Positions 7,841-17,263 are shown, counted from the first letter of the stretch. The stretch is DNA of 64,000 nucleotides from Thiogranum sp. (GCA_030148915.1 JASBSN010000017.1:1-64000); one strand, 5' to 3'. Notes: a model not told the origin generated them from the letters alone. A program made the numbers and translations.

Positions 7841-10345
7841 ATGCCCCGTGTTCCGATCGAGGCCCTGCTGGAGCCGATCCGCGAGGCGCTGGCCGAGCAT
7901 ACCGGTCTGGTCCTGCAGGCCGCCCCCGGCGCGGGCAAAACCACGCGCGTGCCGCTGGCGCTACTGGGCTGCGAATGGCTCGCCGGGCGCCGTATCCTGA
8001 TGCTCGAACCGCGCCGCCTGGCGGCGCGCGCCGCAGCGCGCTTTATGGCCGCAAGTCTCGGTGAGCGGGTGGGCGAGACGGTCGGCTACCGCGTGCGTCA
8101 GGACTGCCATGTCGGGCCGCGCACCCGGGTTGAGGTGCTCACTGAAGGCATTCTGGGGCGACTGTTGCAGGACGATCCGGCGCTCGAAGGCGTCGGTGCG
8201 GTGATTTTCGATGAGTTCCACGAACGCAGCCTGCAGGCCGAGTTGGGACTGGCGCTGTGCCTCGACAGTCAAAGCGCGCTGCGCGAGGATTTACGTCTAG
8301 TGGTGATGTCGGCCACTCTGGACGGCCAGGCCGTGGCCAGCCTCATGGGGGGTGTGCCGCTGTTGAGCAGCGAGGGACGCAGCTATCCGGTGGCGTTGCG
8401 TTACCGGGCGCTGCAGACGCCGTTCGAGCGCCAGCGCCGCGCCTGGTGCGCGGAGGTCGCCGCGGTAGTGAGCGAGATCTGCTCCAGTGAAAGTGGCAGC
8501 CTGCTGGTTTTTCTACCCGGATCGGGCGAAATCCGCCAGGTGCACAGCGCCCTCCAGCGGCAGGGTCTGGCGCCGGACATCCAGGTGGTGGCGCTCTACG
8601 GTCAGCTCGATGCACGCGCTCAGGATGCGGCTATCCGGCCCGCGGCCGATGGGTGCCGCAAATTGGTGTTGTCCACTGCCGTTGCCGAGACCAGCCTGAC
8701 CATCGAAGGTATTCGCATCGTTGTCGACGCCGGGCTGTCGAGGCAGTTGCGCTTTGATGCCAACAGCGGGCTGGATCGGCTGGTGACTCTGCCGGTGTCG
8801 GGCGCGGCGGCGACACAACGCGCCGGACGCGCCGGGCGCTTGAGTGCGGGTATCTGTTACCGCCTGTGGCCCGAACAGCGCCCCCTGGTGGCGCACGCGG
8901 CGCCGGAAATGCTCGAAGCGGACCTGGCACCGCTGTTGCTGGAGCTGGCCAACTGGGGGGTCGACGACTATCGCCGCCTGCGCTGGTTGGATGCACCGCC
9001 AGCGGCGCATATCGCTCAGGCGCGGGAACTGCTGCAACGTCTGCAGGCACTCAACCACCACGGTGGTGTTTCCGCGCACGGACGAGAGATGGGCCGGTTG
9101 GGTGTCCACCCGCGCCTGGCGCATATGATGTTACGCGCACACCGGCATGGCCAGGCCGTGCTGGCGTGCGAACTGGCGGCGCTGTTGAGCGCGGCCGACC
9201 CGCTGCGCGGGGACGACAGCGACATTCAGTCGCGTCTCGAGTGGCTGCGCTGTTCGTCCGGGGGGGCGGCACCGCTCGCTGCCCAACGCCGTCACACCCG
9301 CGAGCTGGCGGCTCAGTGGTGTCGCCAGCTCGGCGTGGTCTACGGCCGCGGGCAAGACGCTGTAGATCCGGCTCTGTGCGGCGCGGTGCTGGCGTTCGCC
9401 TACCCCGACCGGATTGCGCAGCGCCGGCACGGTACGCAGCTGCGCTTTGTGCTGAGCAATGGCCGCGGTGCCTGTTTCCGCCGACCCGAACCGCTCGCCG
9501 CGCAAGACCTGATTGTGGCCGCCCATCTCGATGGCGGCCAGGAGGCGCGGATCTTCCTGGCCGCGTCGCTGCGCGTAGAGCACTTGAATGACTGGCACCA
9601 GGAACTACTCAGTAATACCGACCTTATCGCCTGGGACGACAAGGCGCGGGGAGTTTTGGCGCGGCGCCAGCAGCGGCTTGGAGAACTGGTGCTCGCCGAG
9701 CGGACGCTGGAGGAGGTTGACGATCAGCGTGTACTTGAGGCGATGTTGGAGGGTGTAGGTCGCTGCGGTCCGCAGTGCCTGCCCTGGAGCGAGCAAGCGA
9801 GGCGCTTGCAGGCGCGGGTGAATTTTCTGCGCGGCCTTGAGGGGGTCGTGGAGAGCGCCGAATGGCCGGATTTTTCCGACTCGGCGCTGTGGGCGGACAG
9901 AGAGCGCTGGCTGGCGCCTGCGCTCCACGGCGTGAGGCGTCTGTCACAGCTAGAACGCCTCGATCTGCACGCCCTCCTGCTGGCCCGTCTCGACTGGCCA
10001 CAACAACAACAGCTCCAGACCCTGGCGCCGACCCATCTGCAAGTGCCTAGCGGATCGCGACTGCGCGTCGATTACGCCAATCAGACGGCGACCTTGGCGG
10101 TGCGGTTGCAGGAAATGTTCGGTGCCGCCGAGACGCCACGGGTGGCAGCGGGCAGGGTGCCGGTGGTACTCCACTTGCTATCACCCGCACAGCGTCCGGT
10201 GCAGGTAACGCAGGATCTGGCCGCTTTCTGGGCCGGTAGCTACCAACAGGTAAGAAAAGAACTCCGCGGCCGTTATCCCCGTCATCACTGGCCCGAAGAT
10301 CCGCTGCAGGCATCACCCAGAGCGAGGTGCAAGCCACGCCGGTAG
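7841..10345 (+). CDS. hrpB: ATP-dependent helicase HrpB (DEAH-box)
   Basis: An 834-residue DExH helicase. Walker A is APGAGKTT at 28-35, the DExH box is DEFH at 124-127, motif III is MSATL, and QRAGRAGR marks motif VI. Together with the HrpB-specific C-terminal half ending KELRGRYPRHHWPEDP this identifies HrpB rather than HrpA. Length matches the family (about 810-850). It is a predicted RNA/DNA helicase whose exact substrate is not established. It follows the DUF454 gene by 11 bp and is followed by the GST gene. Confidence 0.95.
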   Translation: MPRVPIEALLEPIREALAEHTGLVLQAAPGAGKTTRVPLALLGCEWLAGRRILMLEPRRLAARAAARFMAASLGERVGETVGYRVRQDCHVGPRTRVEVLTEGILGRLLQDDPALEGVGAVIFDEFHERSLQAELGLALCLDSQSALREDLRLVVMSATLDGQAVASLMGGVPLLSSEGRSYPVALRYRALQTPFERQRRAWCAEVAAVVSEICSSESGSLLVFLPGSGEIRQVHSALQRQGLAPDIQVVALYGQLDARAQDAAIRPAADGCRKLVLSTAVAETSLTIEGIRIVVDAGLSRQLRFDANSGLDRLVTLPVSGAAATQRAGRAGRLSAGICYRLWPEQRPLVAHAAPEMLEADLAPLLLELANWGVDDYRRLRWLDAPPAAHIAQARELLQRLQALNHHGGVSAHGREMGRLGVHPRLAHMMLRAHRHGQAVLACELAALLSAADPLRGDDSDIQSRLEWLRCSSGGAAPLAAQRRHTRELAAQWCRQLGVVYGRGQDAVDPALCGAVLAFAYPDRIAQRRHGTQLRFVLSNGRGACFRRPEPLAAQDLIVAAHLDGGQEARIFLAASLRVEHLNDWHQELLSNTDLIAWDDKARGVLARRQQRLGELVLAERTLEEVDDQRVLEAMLEGVGRCGPQCLPWSEQARRLQARVNFLRGLEGVVESAEWPDFSDSALWADRERWLAPALHGVRRLSQLERLDLHALLLARLDWPQQQQLQTLAPTHLQVPSGSRLRVDYANQTATLAVRLQEMFGAAETPRVAAGRVPVVLHLLSPAQRPVQVTQDLAAFWAGSYQQVRKELRGRYPRHHWPEDPLQASPRARCKPRR

Positions 10346-10407
10346 TCGCGGTGACCGCAACTGAATGCGAGGTGGAAAATTTTAGTATGATGTCCGAGGA
10401 GAGCCCC

Positions 10408-11100
10408 GTGGAGAAGATTATGCTGACGGACAAGCCGCGCTCGGTGCCGATACTCTACAGCTTCCGGCGTTGTCCCTACGCCATGCGCGCGCGTATGGGT
10501 CTGTATTATGGGGGGCACTGTGTAGAACTGCGCGAAGTCGATCTGGCGGCTATACCGCAGAGTCTGCGCGCACTGGTGCCGGATTCTCCCAGGGTGCCGG
10601 TGTTGCAGTTGAGCGACGGTCGGGTCCTGGACGAAAGCTGGGATATCCTGCTGTGGGCGGTGAGCAGCCATGATCCCGAGTGCTGGCTGGGCGAGGGCGG
10701 CGCCGATGTTCAAGCTGCCGAACGCTGGATCGAGATGAACGATTTTTCCTTTAAGAGCGATCTCGATCACTACAAATACGCAGCCCGTTATCCCGAATAC
10801 CCGGCCGAGCACTATCGCAGTGAAGGGGAAGTCTTTTTGCAGGATATCGAGACGCAGCTCGGCATCACGCGTTTTTTGTTGGGTGAACGCCCGAGCGTGG
10901 CCGATATCGGTGTCTTCCCCTTTGTGCGCCAGTTCGCCCATGTCGACCCGGCGTGGTTCGCGCAGACGCCCTATCCTTTATTACGGGCTTGGCTCGCCGG
11001 GCTGCTGGCCAGCCCGTTGTTCAACGCCGTTATGCACAAACACCCCGTGTGGCAGCCAGGTCAGCGGCCGCTTATAGTCGGGGCTGCTGCAGACACATGA
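10408..11100 (+). CDS. Glutathione S-transferase family protein
   Basis: An N-terminal thioredoxin-like fold carries the motif RRCPYAMRAR, placing Cys22 (numbered from this start) at the omega/beta-class active-site position. An all-alpha C-terminal domain follows, with FLLGERPSVADIGVFPFVRQF, the usual N-capping box region. A GTG start at 10408 is chosen for a GAGGAG site six bases upstream. ATGs at 10387 and 10390 in the same frame are alternatives that would add six or seven residues. Glutathione-dependent thiol transfer or dehalogenase activity is expected from the fold; the substrate is unknown. Confidence 0.88.
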   Translation: MEKIMLTDKPRSVPILYSFRRCPYAMRARMGLYYGGHCVELREVDLAAIPQSLRALVPDSPRVPVLQLSDGRVLDESWDILLWAVSSHDPECWLGEGGADVQAAERWIEMNDFSFKSDLDHYKYAARYPEYPAEHYRSEGEVFLQDIETQLGITRFLLGERPSVADIGVFPFVRQFAHVDPAWFAQTPYPLLRAWLAGLLASPLFNAVMHKHPVWQPGQRPLIVGAAADT

Positions 11101-11118
11101 CGACAGGGAGGAGGACAG

Positions 11119-11379
11119 ATGCAAGAAAAACGACAGCACCTGCGTACGGCTTTCGGGGCCGAAGTCACACTCACCCATCCTGCGTTGGGAGAACGCCGCG
11201 TCGCTATGCGCGATATGTCCGATGGCGGGATCTTTATCCTCATCGGTGATCAGAGCGGGCTGGAGATGGGTGACGTGGTCCAGGTTCAGGCGGTTGATCT
11301 GGAGGATGCACCGCTGCTCTCGGCGCGGGTAGTGCGCATTGAGTCGAGCGGTGTTGGACTGATGTTCATCGATCTGTGA
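11119..11379 (+). CDS. Single-domain PilZ protein, predicted c-di-GMP receptor
   Basis: An 86-residue protein consisting of one PilZ domain. The c-di-GMP signature is present as R5xxxR9 (KRQHLR) and D32MSDGG37, the expected [D/N]xSxxG. Start is ATG behind GGGAGGAGGACAG, a strong ribosome site. It lies 18 bases after the GST gene and ends just before the convergent selO gene. Binding of the second messenger is likely from the intact motif; the controlled process (motility, exopolysaccharide) is not indicated by neighbours. Confidence 0.9.
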   Translation: MQEKRQHLRTAFGAEVTLTHPALGERRVAMRDMSDGGIFILIGDQSGLEMGDVVQVQAVDLEDAPLLSARVVRIESSGVGLMFIDL

Positions 11380-11406
11380 GGTGTGCGGCCGTGACCGGCG
11401 TAGCGC

Positions 11407-12876
11407 TCAGGATGAGCAGCTGACCTGAACGCCGCCGGCCCAGTCAGGCGGTGCTTCGGCATAGTCCTGCATGTCCGGGTGTTCGTCAAAAGGACGTTGT
11501 AGCACGCGAAACAGGTCTTCGATCGTACTGTAGTCATGCTCGTCTTGGGCTTTTTCAATGGCTATCTGCGCCATATAGTTGCGCAAGATATACTTGGGAT
11601 TGACTGCCAGCATAGCGGCCCGGCGCTGCGCGGGGTCGCGCCCGAGCGCCCGCAGGCGCGTGTGGTAATCGTGCAGCCAGCGGTCAAATCGCTCGCGCTC
11701 GATGAACCCGTCGCGTAGTGACGCCGGGTCGGTTGCGCCGGCCAGCGAACGGAACATGCGGGTGTAGTCGCTCGCGCTTTGCTGCATCTGCGCCAGTAGC
11801 TCGTGAACCAATTGAGCACCGTGCTGATCTTCCTCTCCCAGTCCGAGCTTGGCGGCCATCAGTTTCTGGTAGTGGCGGTTGAATTCATCTTGGTAGGTTT
11901 CCAGTGTCGCTTTGGCGGCTTCGACTTCCATCAACGGCAGCAGCGCCTGCGCCAGGCAGCTGAGGTTCCACAAGCCGATCTGCGGCTGCTGGTCGAAGGC
12001 GTAGCGCCCGTGATAGTCGGAGTGGTTGCAGATAAATCCCGGGTCATAGCTTTCCATGAACCCGTAAGGCCCGTAGTCGAGCGTCAGGCCGAGGATTGAC
12101 ATGTTATCCGTGTTCAATACGCCATGGGCGAACCCGACAGCCTGCCATTGCGCCACCAGATGCGCTGTGCGCTTGACCACCGCGGCAAGCCACTCAACAT
12201 AACGCCGGGGGGAAGGCAGCTGCGCCAGATCCGGGTAATGGTGGCCGATGACATAGTCGGCCAGGACGGCGATCGCCTCGTGCCGCTCGCGGTAGAAGAG
12301 CACCTCAAAAGAGCCGAAACGCACGTGACTGGGGGCGACGCGGGTGAGCATGGCGCCCGGCTCGATGCGCTCGCGATACACTTCGTCCTCGCTGCCGATC
12401 AGGCACAGCGCGCGGGTGGTGGGAATGCCCAGCCCGTGCATGGCCTCACTGCACAGGTACTCGCGGATGCTCGAGCGCAATACCGCGCGCCCGTCGCCGT
12501 CGCGCGAATAAGGCGTCAGACCGCTGCCCTTGAGCTGCAGCTCCCAGCGTTCTCCGCGCGGGTTGGTGGTCTCACCGAGCAGCACCGCGCGTCCATCGCC
12601 GAGCTGCGCCACGTAGTGCCCGAACTGGTGTCCGGCGTAGAGCATCGCCAGAGGATCGAAGCCGGGCAGGGCGGTGCGGGCGCTGAACGCATCGATGAAC
12701 AACCGCTGGTGCCGGCAGCTCGGGTCGAGGTGCAACAGCTCCGCCACGGCGCTGTTGAAATGAATCAGCTCCGGGGTGCTGGCAAAGGGTGTAGGGGCAA
12801 CGCGGGAATAGAAACCGTCCGGTAAAGTGGCAAAGCTGTTGCTGAACGGCAGTTGCTCGAGGTGATATAACGGCAT
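11407..12876 (-). CDS. selO: Protein adenylyltransferase SelO (YdiU, UPF0061)
   Basis: A 489-residue pseudokinase-fold enzyme that transfers AMP from ATP to Ser/Thr/Tyr hydroxyls of target proteins, linked in E. coli to redox stress. Visible family motifs are GDGRAVLLGE near residue 98, KGSGLTPYSRDGDGRAVLRSS, and HGVLNTDNMSI with the catalytic-loop Asp near 250, then LDYGPYGFMESYDP. The protein ends VSCSS, keeping the Cys three residues from the end (C487) that is selenocysteine in animal SelO. Length and motifs are complete. It heads a minus-strand pair with the DUF3581 gene upstream. Confidence 0.95.
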   Translation of the reverse strand: MPLYHLEQLPFSNSFATLPDGFYSRVAPTPFASTPELIHFNSAVAELLHLDPSCRHQRLFIDAFSARTALPGFDPLAMLYAGHQFGHYVAQLGDGRAVLLGETTNPRGERWELQLKGSGLTPYSRDGDGRAVLRSSIREYLCSEAMHGLGIPTTRALCLIGSEDEVYRERIEPGAMLTRVAPSHVRFGSFEVLFYRERHEAIAVLADYVIGHHYPDLAQLPSPRRYVEWLAAVVKRTAHLVAQWQAVGFAHGVLNTDNMSILGLTLDYGPYGFMESYDPGFICNHSDYHGRYAFDQQPQIGLWNLSCLAQALLPLMEVEAAKATLETYQDEFNRHYQKLMAAKLGLGEEDQHGAQLVHELLAQMQQSASDYTRMFRSLAGATDPASLRDGFIERERFDRWLHDYHTRLRALGRDPAQRRAAMLAVNPKYILRNYMAQIAIEKAQDEHDYSTIEDLFRVLQRPFDEHPDMQDYAEAPPDWAGGVQVSCSS

Positions 12877-12900
12877 GCGCTGACTCGGCTGCGGGGCGGC

Positions 12901-13614
12901 CTATGCGCCCGCCATGAAACCGTTTTTACGCGCCATGTAGTCATTGACCAGGGTTTCGATTTCCTCCGGCACGAACGGGCGCAGGCCGCTCAGCAGCATC
13001 GTCTTGGCGCCGCGCCCGATCACCCGGTCCTCGGATTTGACCGCGAACTGCAGGCGTGTGTCACCGCGTTTGCCGAGAATCTCAAGGCGCGCGTCGGTCA
13101 GCTCCAGACGTGGCGAGCGGAAGCTCAGGCTGTCGAGTTCAATACTCATGCTTTCATAAATAATCAGCGGGCGCTCCGGGTTGACCATCAGGCCGTGCTC
13201 AGACATCAGCGGTACCAGGATATGCGGAAACGCCTGGCCGGAAAACTGTACATAACATTGGGTAATGCCGCGCACCACAGCCGGATCGGTGGTGTTTGGG
13301 CCCGATCGCTTCAGGTTGAGGCAGGCTTTGCCGTGAGAATCGCATACCGACAGCGACGCGTTGTCGCTGTGCGGAAAGTCCAGTGTGACGCCGTCGCCGA
13401 CCATACCGGCAAAGGACACGTGCATCTTGTGGCTGAGGCCGTAGCGCTGCAGGGCTACCGAGAACAGCAGATCGCCGGGGACGCAGAAACGCTTGGCGTC
13501 GACGTTATGGATGGGGTTGAAGTCGCCGGCGATAGCCTTGGCGAAGTCGCTGGCCTGTTGGCGGCTGAAGCGGATGCGAGTGCCCTCGAGGTCATAATAA
13601 TCTTCAAGTCGCAT
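12901..13614 (-). CDS. DUF3581 family protein
   Basis: A 237-residue cytoplasmic protein starting MRLEDYYDLEGTRIRFSRQQASDFAKAIAGDFNPIHN. The DFNPIH stretch resembles MaoC-like hotdog dehydratase motifs, and the whole matches the DUF3581 family of gammaproteobacteria as I recall it. The start at 13614 is chosen because conservation begins there; the frame stays open 63 codons further upstream into rluA, which is not credible as coding. Lipid or thioester chemistry is only suggested by the hotdog-like motif. Confidence 0.8.
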   Translation of the reverse strand: MRLEDYYDLEGTRIRFSRQQASDFAKAIAGDFNPIHNVDAKRFCVPGDLLFSVALQRYGLSHKMHVSFAGMVGDGVTLDFPHSDNASLSVCDSHGKACLNLKRSGPNTTDPAVVRGITQCYVQFSGQAFPHILVPLMSEHGLMVNPERPLIIYESMSIELDSLSFRSPRLELTDARLEILGKRGDTRLQFAVKSEDRVIGRGAKTMLLSGLRPFVPEEIETLVNDYMARKNGFMAGA

Positions 13615-13636
13615 GGTTTCTGTCCCGGCCCCGTGC

Positions 13637-14293
13637 TCAGAATGGCGCGTGGCTATGAAAATGACTGAGACGCCCGTTCTCCGGGTGCCGGAAAGTGAGT
13701 GCGCTGGCGTGCAGCAACAGTCGGGGCGCCAGCGCTCCGGCACCGCCCGGCGCATACAGGCGGTCACCGAGAATGCTATGACCGAGACTTTGCAGGTGGA
13801 CACGCAACTGGTGACTGCGCCCGGTGACCGGCTGCAGGGCGAGGCGTGTGGTGTCGCGCCGCGGATCGTGGTGCAGGACCTGATAGCGGGTGCTGCTGGG
13901 CTTTCCTCGCGCCTGGTCGACTTTCTGCCGCGGCCGGTTCGGCCAATCGCAGATCAACGGCAGGTGGATTTCCCCCTCCTGCGTAGTCAGGCGGCCGCAT
14001 ACCAGCGCGATATACTGTTTTTTCACCTGCCGTTGAGCAAACAGACGATTGAGTGCGCGTTGTGCGGTTTTGCCGCGCGCCAGCACCATCAGGCCAGAGG
14101 TCTCCATATCCAGCCGGTGGACGCACTGGGCATCGGCAAAGCGCTGTTGCGCCCGGCGCAGCAACGAGTCCTGTTTGCGGGGGCCCCGACCGGGAACCGA
14201 AAGCAGCCCGCAGGGTTTGTCGAGCACCAGCAGCGAGCGATCCTGGTAGATCACTGCCAGCCCGTTGTCGGGCGGTGGGTCATAGGGCTGCAC
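13637..14293 (-). CDS. rluA: RluA-family pseudouridine synthase
   Basis: A 218-residue enzyme that isomerises uridine to pseudouridine in RNA. The catalytic motif HRLDMETSGLM places the nucleophile at D62. KKQYIALVCG and GRSHQLRVHL are the other conserved blocks. There is no S4 domain, and length fits RluA (dual 23S rRNA/tRNA anticodon-stem activity) or a related single-domain member. It lies 22 bp upstream of the DUF3581 gene on the same strand and is divergent from the ABC-F gene. Confidence 0.88.
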   Translation of the reverse strand: MQPYDPPPDNGLAVIYQDRSLLVLDKPCGLLSVPGRGPRKQDSLLRRAQQRFADAQCVHRLDMETSGLMVLARGKTAQRALNRLFAQRQVKKQYIALVCGRLTTQEGEIHLPLICDWPNRPRQKVDQARGKPSSTRYQVLHHDPRRDTTRLALQPVTGRSHQLRVHLQSLGHSILGDRLYAPGGAGALAPRLLLHASALTFRHPENGRLSHFHSHAPF

Positions 14294-14404
14294 GTAAGGC
14301 GTTCCCGGCCGAGTAAAGAATCAGTTTAGCCTTCCCATGGCAGTTTCTCCAGTCGCGAATGTACGCCATAGGCCTCGGGCAAAGCTGCATGTACACTAAG
14401 GCGC

Positions 14405-16303
14405 ATGTTGCAATTCGTCGATGTCAGCCTGCGCCGCGGCAGCCGCCTGTTGTTCGGCCACGCCAGCGTGCAGATTCACCCGGGTGATAAAATTGGCATT
14501 ACCGGCGCCAACGGCGTCGGTAAATCGAGTCTGTTCGCGCTATTGCTCGGAGAAATCCACTGCGACGGCGGTGAACTGCTGCTGCCAGCCCACTGGCGTC
14601 TGGCGCATGTCGCCCAGCAACTGGCCGGCGGCGCGCAGCCGGCGCTTGAGTTTGTGATTGACGGCGATCGCGATCTGCGCGAACTGCAACGCCAGCTGGC
14701 GAGCGCCGAGCGCCATGACGAAGGCGGGCGGGTCGGCGAATTGCATGCCCAGCTCGAGGCGATCGGCGGCTACTCAGCGCCCAGCCGTGCGGCCAGACTG
14801 TTGCACGGCTTGGGTTTCGCCAGCGCCGATCTGCAACGTCCGGTGAGCGCGTTCTCCGGCGGCTGGCGGATGCGACTGAATCTGGCGCAGGCTTTGATGT
14901 GTCGCTCCGATCTGTTGCTGCTCGATGAGCCCACCAACCACCTCGACCTGGATGCCATCATCTGGCTGGAGAGCTGGCTGCGCAGTTACCCCGGCACGCT
15001 GTTGCTGATTTCTCACGACCGCGAGTTTCTGGATCGCGTCGCCGCCCAGATACTGCACCTGGAGCACCAGTCGGTGACGCTTTATAGCGGCAATTATTCA
15101 GCCTTTGAGCGATTGCGGCGCGAGCGCCTGGCGGGACAGCAGGCGGACTACCGCAAACAACAGCGCGAGATTGCGCATGTGCAGTCGTATATCGACCGCT
15201 TCCGTGCCAAAGCCAGCAAGGCCAAACAGGCGCAGAGCCGGCTCAAGGCGCTGCGGCGTATGCAGGAGATCGCGCCGGCCCATGTCGACTCGCCGTTTCA
15301 TTTCCGTCTGCGGGAGCCGGCGCGCCTGCCGCAGCAGTTGCTGCGCCTGGAGCACGCCGGTGCCGGCTACGGCGACAGCCGGGTGCTGGACAATATCCGC
15401 CTGAGCCTGTCGCCGGGCGACCGGATAGGTCTGCTCGGCAGAAACGGCGCCGGCAAATCCACGCTGATAAAGCTGCTGGCCGGTGCGCTTGCGCCCATCA
15501 CCGGTGACTACGCGCCGGCGCGGGATCTGAACATCGGTTATTTCGCCCAGCACCAGGTGGAACAGCTGGATCCGGACAGTTCCGCCCTGGAACATCTGCA
15601 GCGCCTGGACAGGCTGGCACGCGAACAGGATCTGCGTGATTATCTGGGCGGCTTCGGCTTTAGCGGCGACGCGGCGCAGATGCCTACCGGCCCGTTTTCC
15701 GGGGGTGAAAAATCGCGGCTGGCACTGGCTCTGCTGGTCTACGCCAAACCCAATCTGCTGTTGCTCGACGAGCCCACCAATCATCTCGACTTGGAGATGC
15801 GACAGGCCTTGGCGCAGGCGTTGCAGGAGTTCAGCGGCGCCATGGTGCTGGTCTCACACGACCGGCATCTGCTGCAGGTGTGCTGTGACGAGCTGTGGTT
15901 GGTACACGACCAGTGTGTGGAAGCGTTTCCCCTGTCGCTGGAAGAGTATCCTCAATGGTTGGCGGCGCAGAACCGTCAAGCAGATGATGCCCAGACACCG
16001 CAGAGTCCACAACGCGCCGTGGCACGCAAGCAGCAAAAGCGTGAACAGGCCGAGCAACGCAAGCGCCAGCAACCGCTGCGCAACGCCATCAGCCGCGCCG
16101 AACGGGCGCTCGAGCGCGCCGAGAGCGAACGCGCACGCCTGGAGCAACAGTTGGCCGACAGCGGACTCTACAGCGCGGACAACAAGCTGCGCCTGCAGAC
16201 GCTGTTGCTGGAAAAGTCGCAACTGGACAGTCGTTGCCGGGCGCTTGAAAGCGAGTGGCTGGAAGCCAGCGAGAAGTTGGAGTCGATGCAGGTGCCCGAT
16301 TGA
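14405..16303 (+). CDS. yheS: ABC-F ATPase, YheS type
   Basis: A 632-residue soluble protein with two ABC domains and no membrane segment. The first has GANGVGKS (34-41), FSGGWRMRL and LLLDEPTNHLD; the second has GRNGAGKS, FSGGEKSRL and LLLDEPTNHLD. The inter-domain linker is long and basic (around residues 240-310), and a charged coiled-coil tail lies at about 540-632. This layout and length fit YheS, one of the ribosome-binding translation-factor ABC-F proteins. The ATG follows only a few bases after a TACACT hexamer (14392-14397), so the mRNA leader may be very short. Confidence 0.9.
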   Translation: MLQFVDVSLRRGSRLLFGHASVQIHPGDKIGITGANGVGKSSLFALLLGEIHCDGGELLLPAHWRLAHVAQQLAGGAQPALEFVIDGDRDLRELQRQLASAERHDEGGRVGELHAQLEAIGGYSAPSRAARLLHGLGFASADLQRPVSAFSGGWRMRLNLAQALMCRSDLLLLDEPTNHLDLDAIIWLESWLRSYPGTLLLISHDREFLDRVAAQILHLEHQSVTLYSGNYSAFERLRRERLAGQQADYRKQQREIAHVQSYIDRFRAKASKAKQAQSRLKALRRMQEIAPAHVDSPFHFRLREPARLPQQLLRLEHAGAGYGDSRVLDNIRLSLSPGDRIGLLGRNGAGKSTLIKLLAGALAPITGDYAPARDLNIGYFAQHQVEQLDPDSSALEHLQRLDRLAREQDLRDYLGGFGFSGDAAQMPTGPFSGGEKSRLALALLVYAKPNLLLLDEPTNHLDLEMRQALAQALQEFSGAMVLVSHDRHLLQVCCDELWLVHDQCVEAFPLSLEEYPQWLAAQNRQADDAQTPQSPQRAVARKQQKREQAEQRKRQQPLRNAISRAERALERAESERARLEQQLADSGLYSADNKLRLQTLLLEKSQLDSRCRALESEWLEASEKLESMQVPD

Positions 16304-16328
16304 GTGGCCGCGCCCTGGGGTTTGGGGG

Positions 16329-16742
16329 TTACTCGGGCACTTTGCCGCGCAGCAGTTTGGTGCGGCCACGACGGATTTTGCTGTCGAGCCGTTTTTTGCG
16401 TGCGTTGCGGGTTGGCTTAGTGGCGATGCGCGTCTTGCGGATGACGGCCCCGGCGCGGACGAATTCCACCAGGCGCTGTAGCGCCGCTTCACGGTTTTTT
16501 TCCTGGCTGCGGAACTGGCCGGCCTTGATGACCAGAACGCCGTCTTTGTTGACGCGTCGGTCGGCCAGCGCCAGCAGGCGTTGTTGCAGCGCCGGCGGCA
16601 GTGACGAGGCGCGTATATCAAAGCGCAGGTGAATGGCGCTGGCGACTTTGTTGACGTTCTGACCCCCCGGCCCCTGCGCGCGGACCGGCGTAATTTGGAT
16701 CTCGTCGTCGGCAATGCTGAGCTGAGAGTTAACGCGAGGCAT
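16329..16742 (-). CDS. arfB: Peptidyl-tRNA hydrolase ArfB (YaeJ), ribosome rescue
   Basis: A 137-residue GGQ-domain protein that releases nascent chains from ribosomes stalled on truncated mRNA. The catalytic GGQ is at residues 26-28 (RAQGPGGQNVNKVAS). The C-terminal tail rich in Lys/Arg (about 110-137), which enters the mRNA channel, is present. The start is the ATG at 16740-16742, where conservation begins; the longer frame would run into the cold-shock gene's terminator hairpin. It sits directly downstream of that hairpin, so expression needs read-through or an internal promoter. Confidence 0.93.
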   Translation of the reverse strand: MPRVNSQLSIADDEIQITPVRAQGPGGQNVNKVASAIHLRFDIRASSLPPALQQRLLALADRRVNKDGVLVIKAGQFRSQEKNREAALQRLVEFVRAGAVIRKTRIATKPTRNARKKRLDSKIRRGRTKLLRGKVPE

Positions 16743-16746
16743 GTCT

Positions 16747-16774
16747 AAAAAAGAACCCCGCGCGAGGCGGGGTT
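16747..16774 (-). terminator. Rho-independent terminator of the cold-shock gene
   Basis: On the minus strand an 8-bp perfect stem (AACCCCGC paired with GCGGGGTT, five-base loop) is followed by C and a run of six T. It lies 31 bases after the cold-shock stop codon, and its T tract ends four bases before the arfB start codon. Confidence 0.88.
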
Positions 16775-16805
16775 GCACATAAATCGGTTGTTTCCAGGCG
16801 CCCGC

Positions 16806-17009
16806 TTACTGCGGGTTGACCTTGGCGGCCTGTAGGCCCTTGGGGCCCTGTTCGATTTCAAATTCAACCGTCTGGCCTTCGGCCAGGGTCTTGAAACCGT
16901 TGCCCTCAATGGCAGAGAAGTGGACGAACACATCATCGCCGCCGTCAGAGGGAGCAATAAAACCGAAACCTTTGGATTCGTTAAACCATTTGACGGTACC
17001 AGTTGTCAT
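16806..17009 (-). CDS. CspA-family cold-shock protein
   Basis: A 67-residue single cold-shock domain, full length. RNP1 is KGFGFI at 13-18 and RNP2 is VFVHF at 27-31. It binds single-stranded RNA/DNA as an RNA chaperone. The start is ATG with GAGGT upstream. About 250 bp of non-coding sequence precede it, leaving room for the long leader typical of cold-regulated csp genes. An efficient terminator follows. Which csp paralogue it is, and whether it is cold-induced, cannot be read from the sequence. Confidence 0.95.
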   Translation of the reverse strand: MTTGTVKWFNESKGFGFIAPSDGGDDVFVHFSAIEGNGFKTLAEGQTVEFEIEQGPKGLQAAKVNPQ

Positions 17010-17263
17010 GAAAATTACCTCAATTCAAGTAGTAAAAAGTGCGTGTTCAATTGCCGATCGTTAAAGGTAATGTTCAGGAGTTACCAAGAGGTTCTTCTGA
17101 GGCGACCTAAATAGAACGTGCAACTAAATTTCCGCATTATCCGGCCAGCGCGGCCCTCACAGTGATTACCGGTTGGACAGAGTAACGCCGATAGTATATA
17201 TGAAATTTCAAAAAAAACACGGTTGTGAAGCTTAATTGACCAATGTGAAGTCGCCCGGTCGGT
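17010..17263 (-). promoter_or_regulatory. Leader/promoter region of the cold-shock gene
   Basis: A 254-bp AT-richer stretch between the rapA stop and the csp start, both on the minus strand. A TATACT hexamer (plus-strand 17193-17198) next to an A/T tract (eight T, then GAAATTTCATA on the minus strand) is a possible -10 with an upstream AT-rich element. That would give a leader of roughly 175 nt. No good -35 match and no clear cold box were found. The call is an inference from composition and from the known long leaders of csp mRNAs. Confidence 0.4.

Noticed and set aside
17211-17220. T tract (minus strand) after rapA as a rho-independent terminator
   Set aside because: No stable hairpin precedes the T run; it more likely belongs to the AT-rich promoter of the cold-shock gene.
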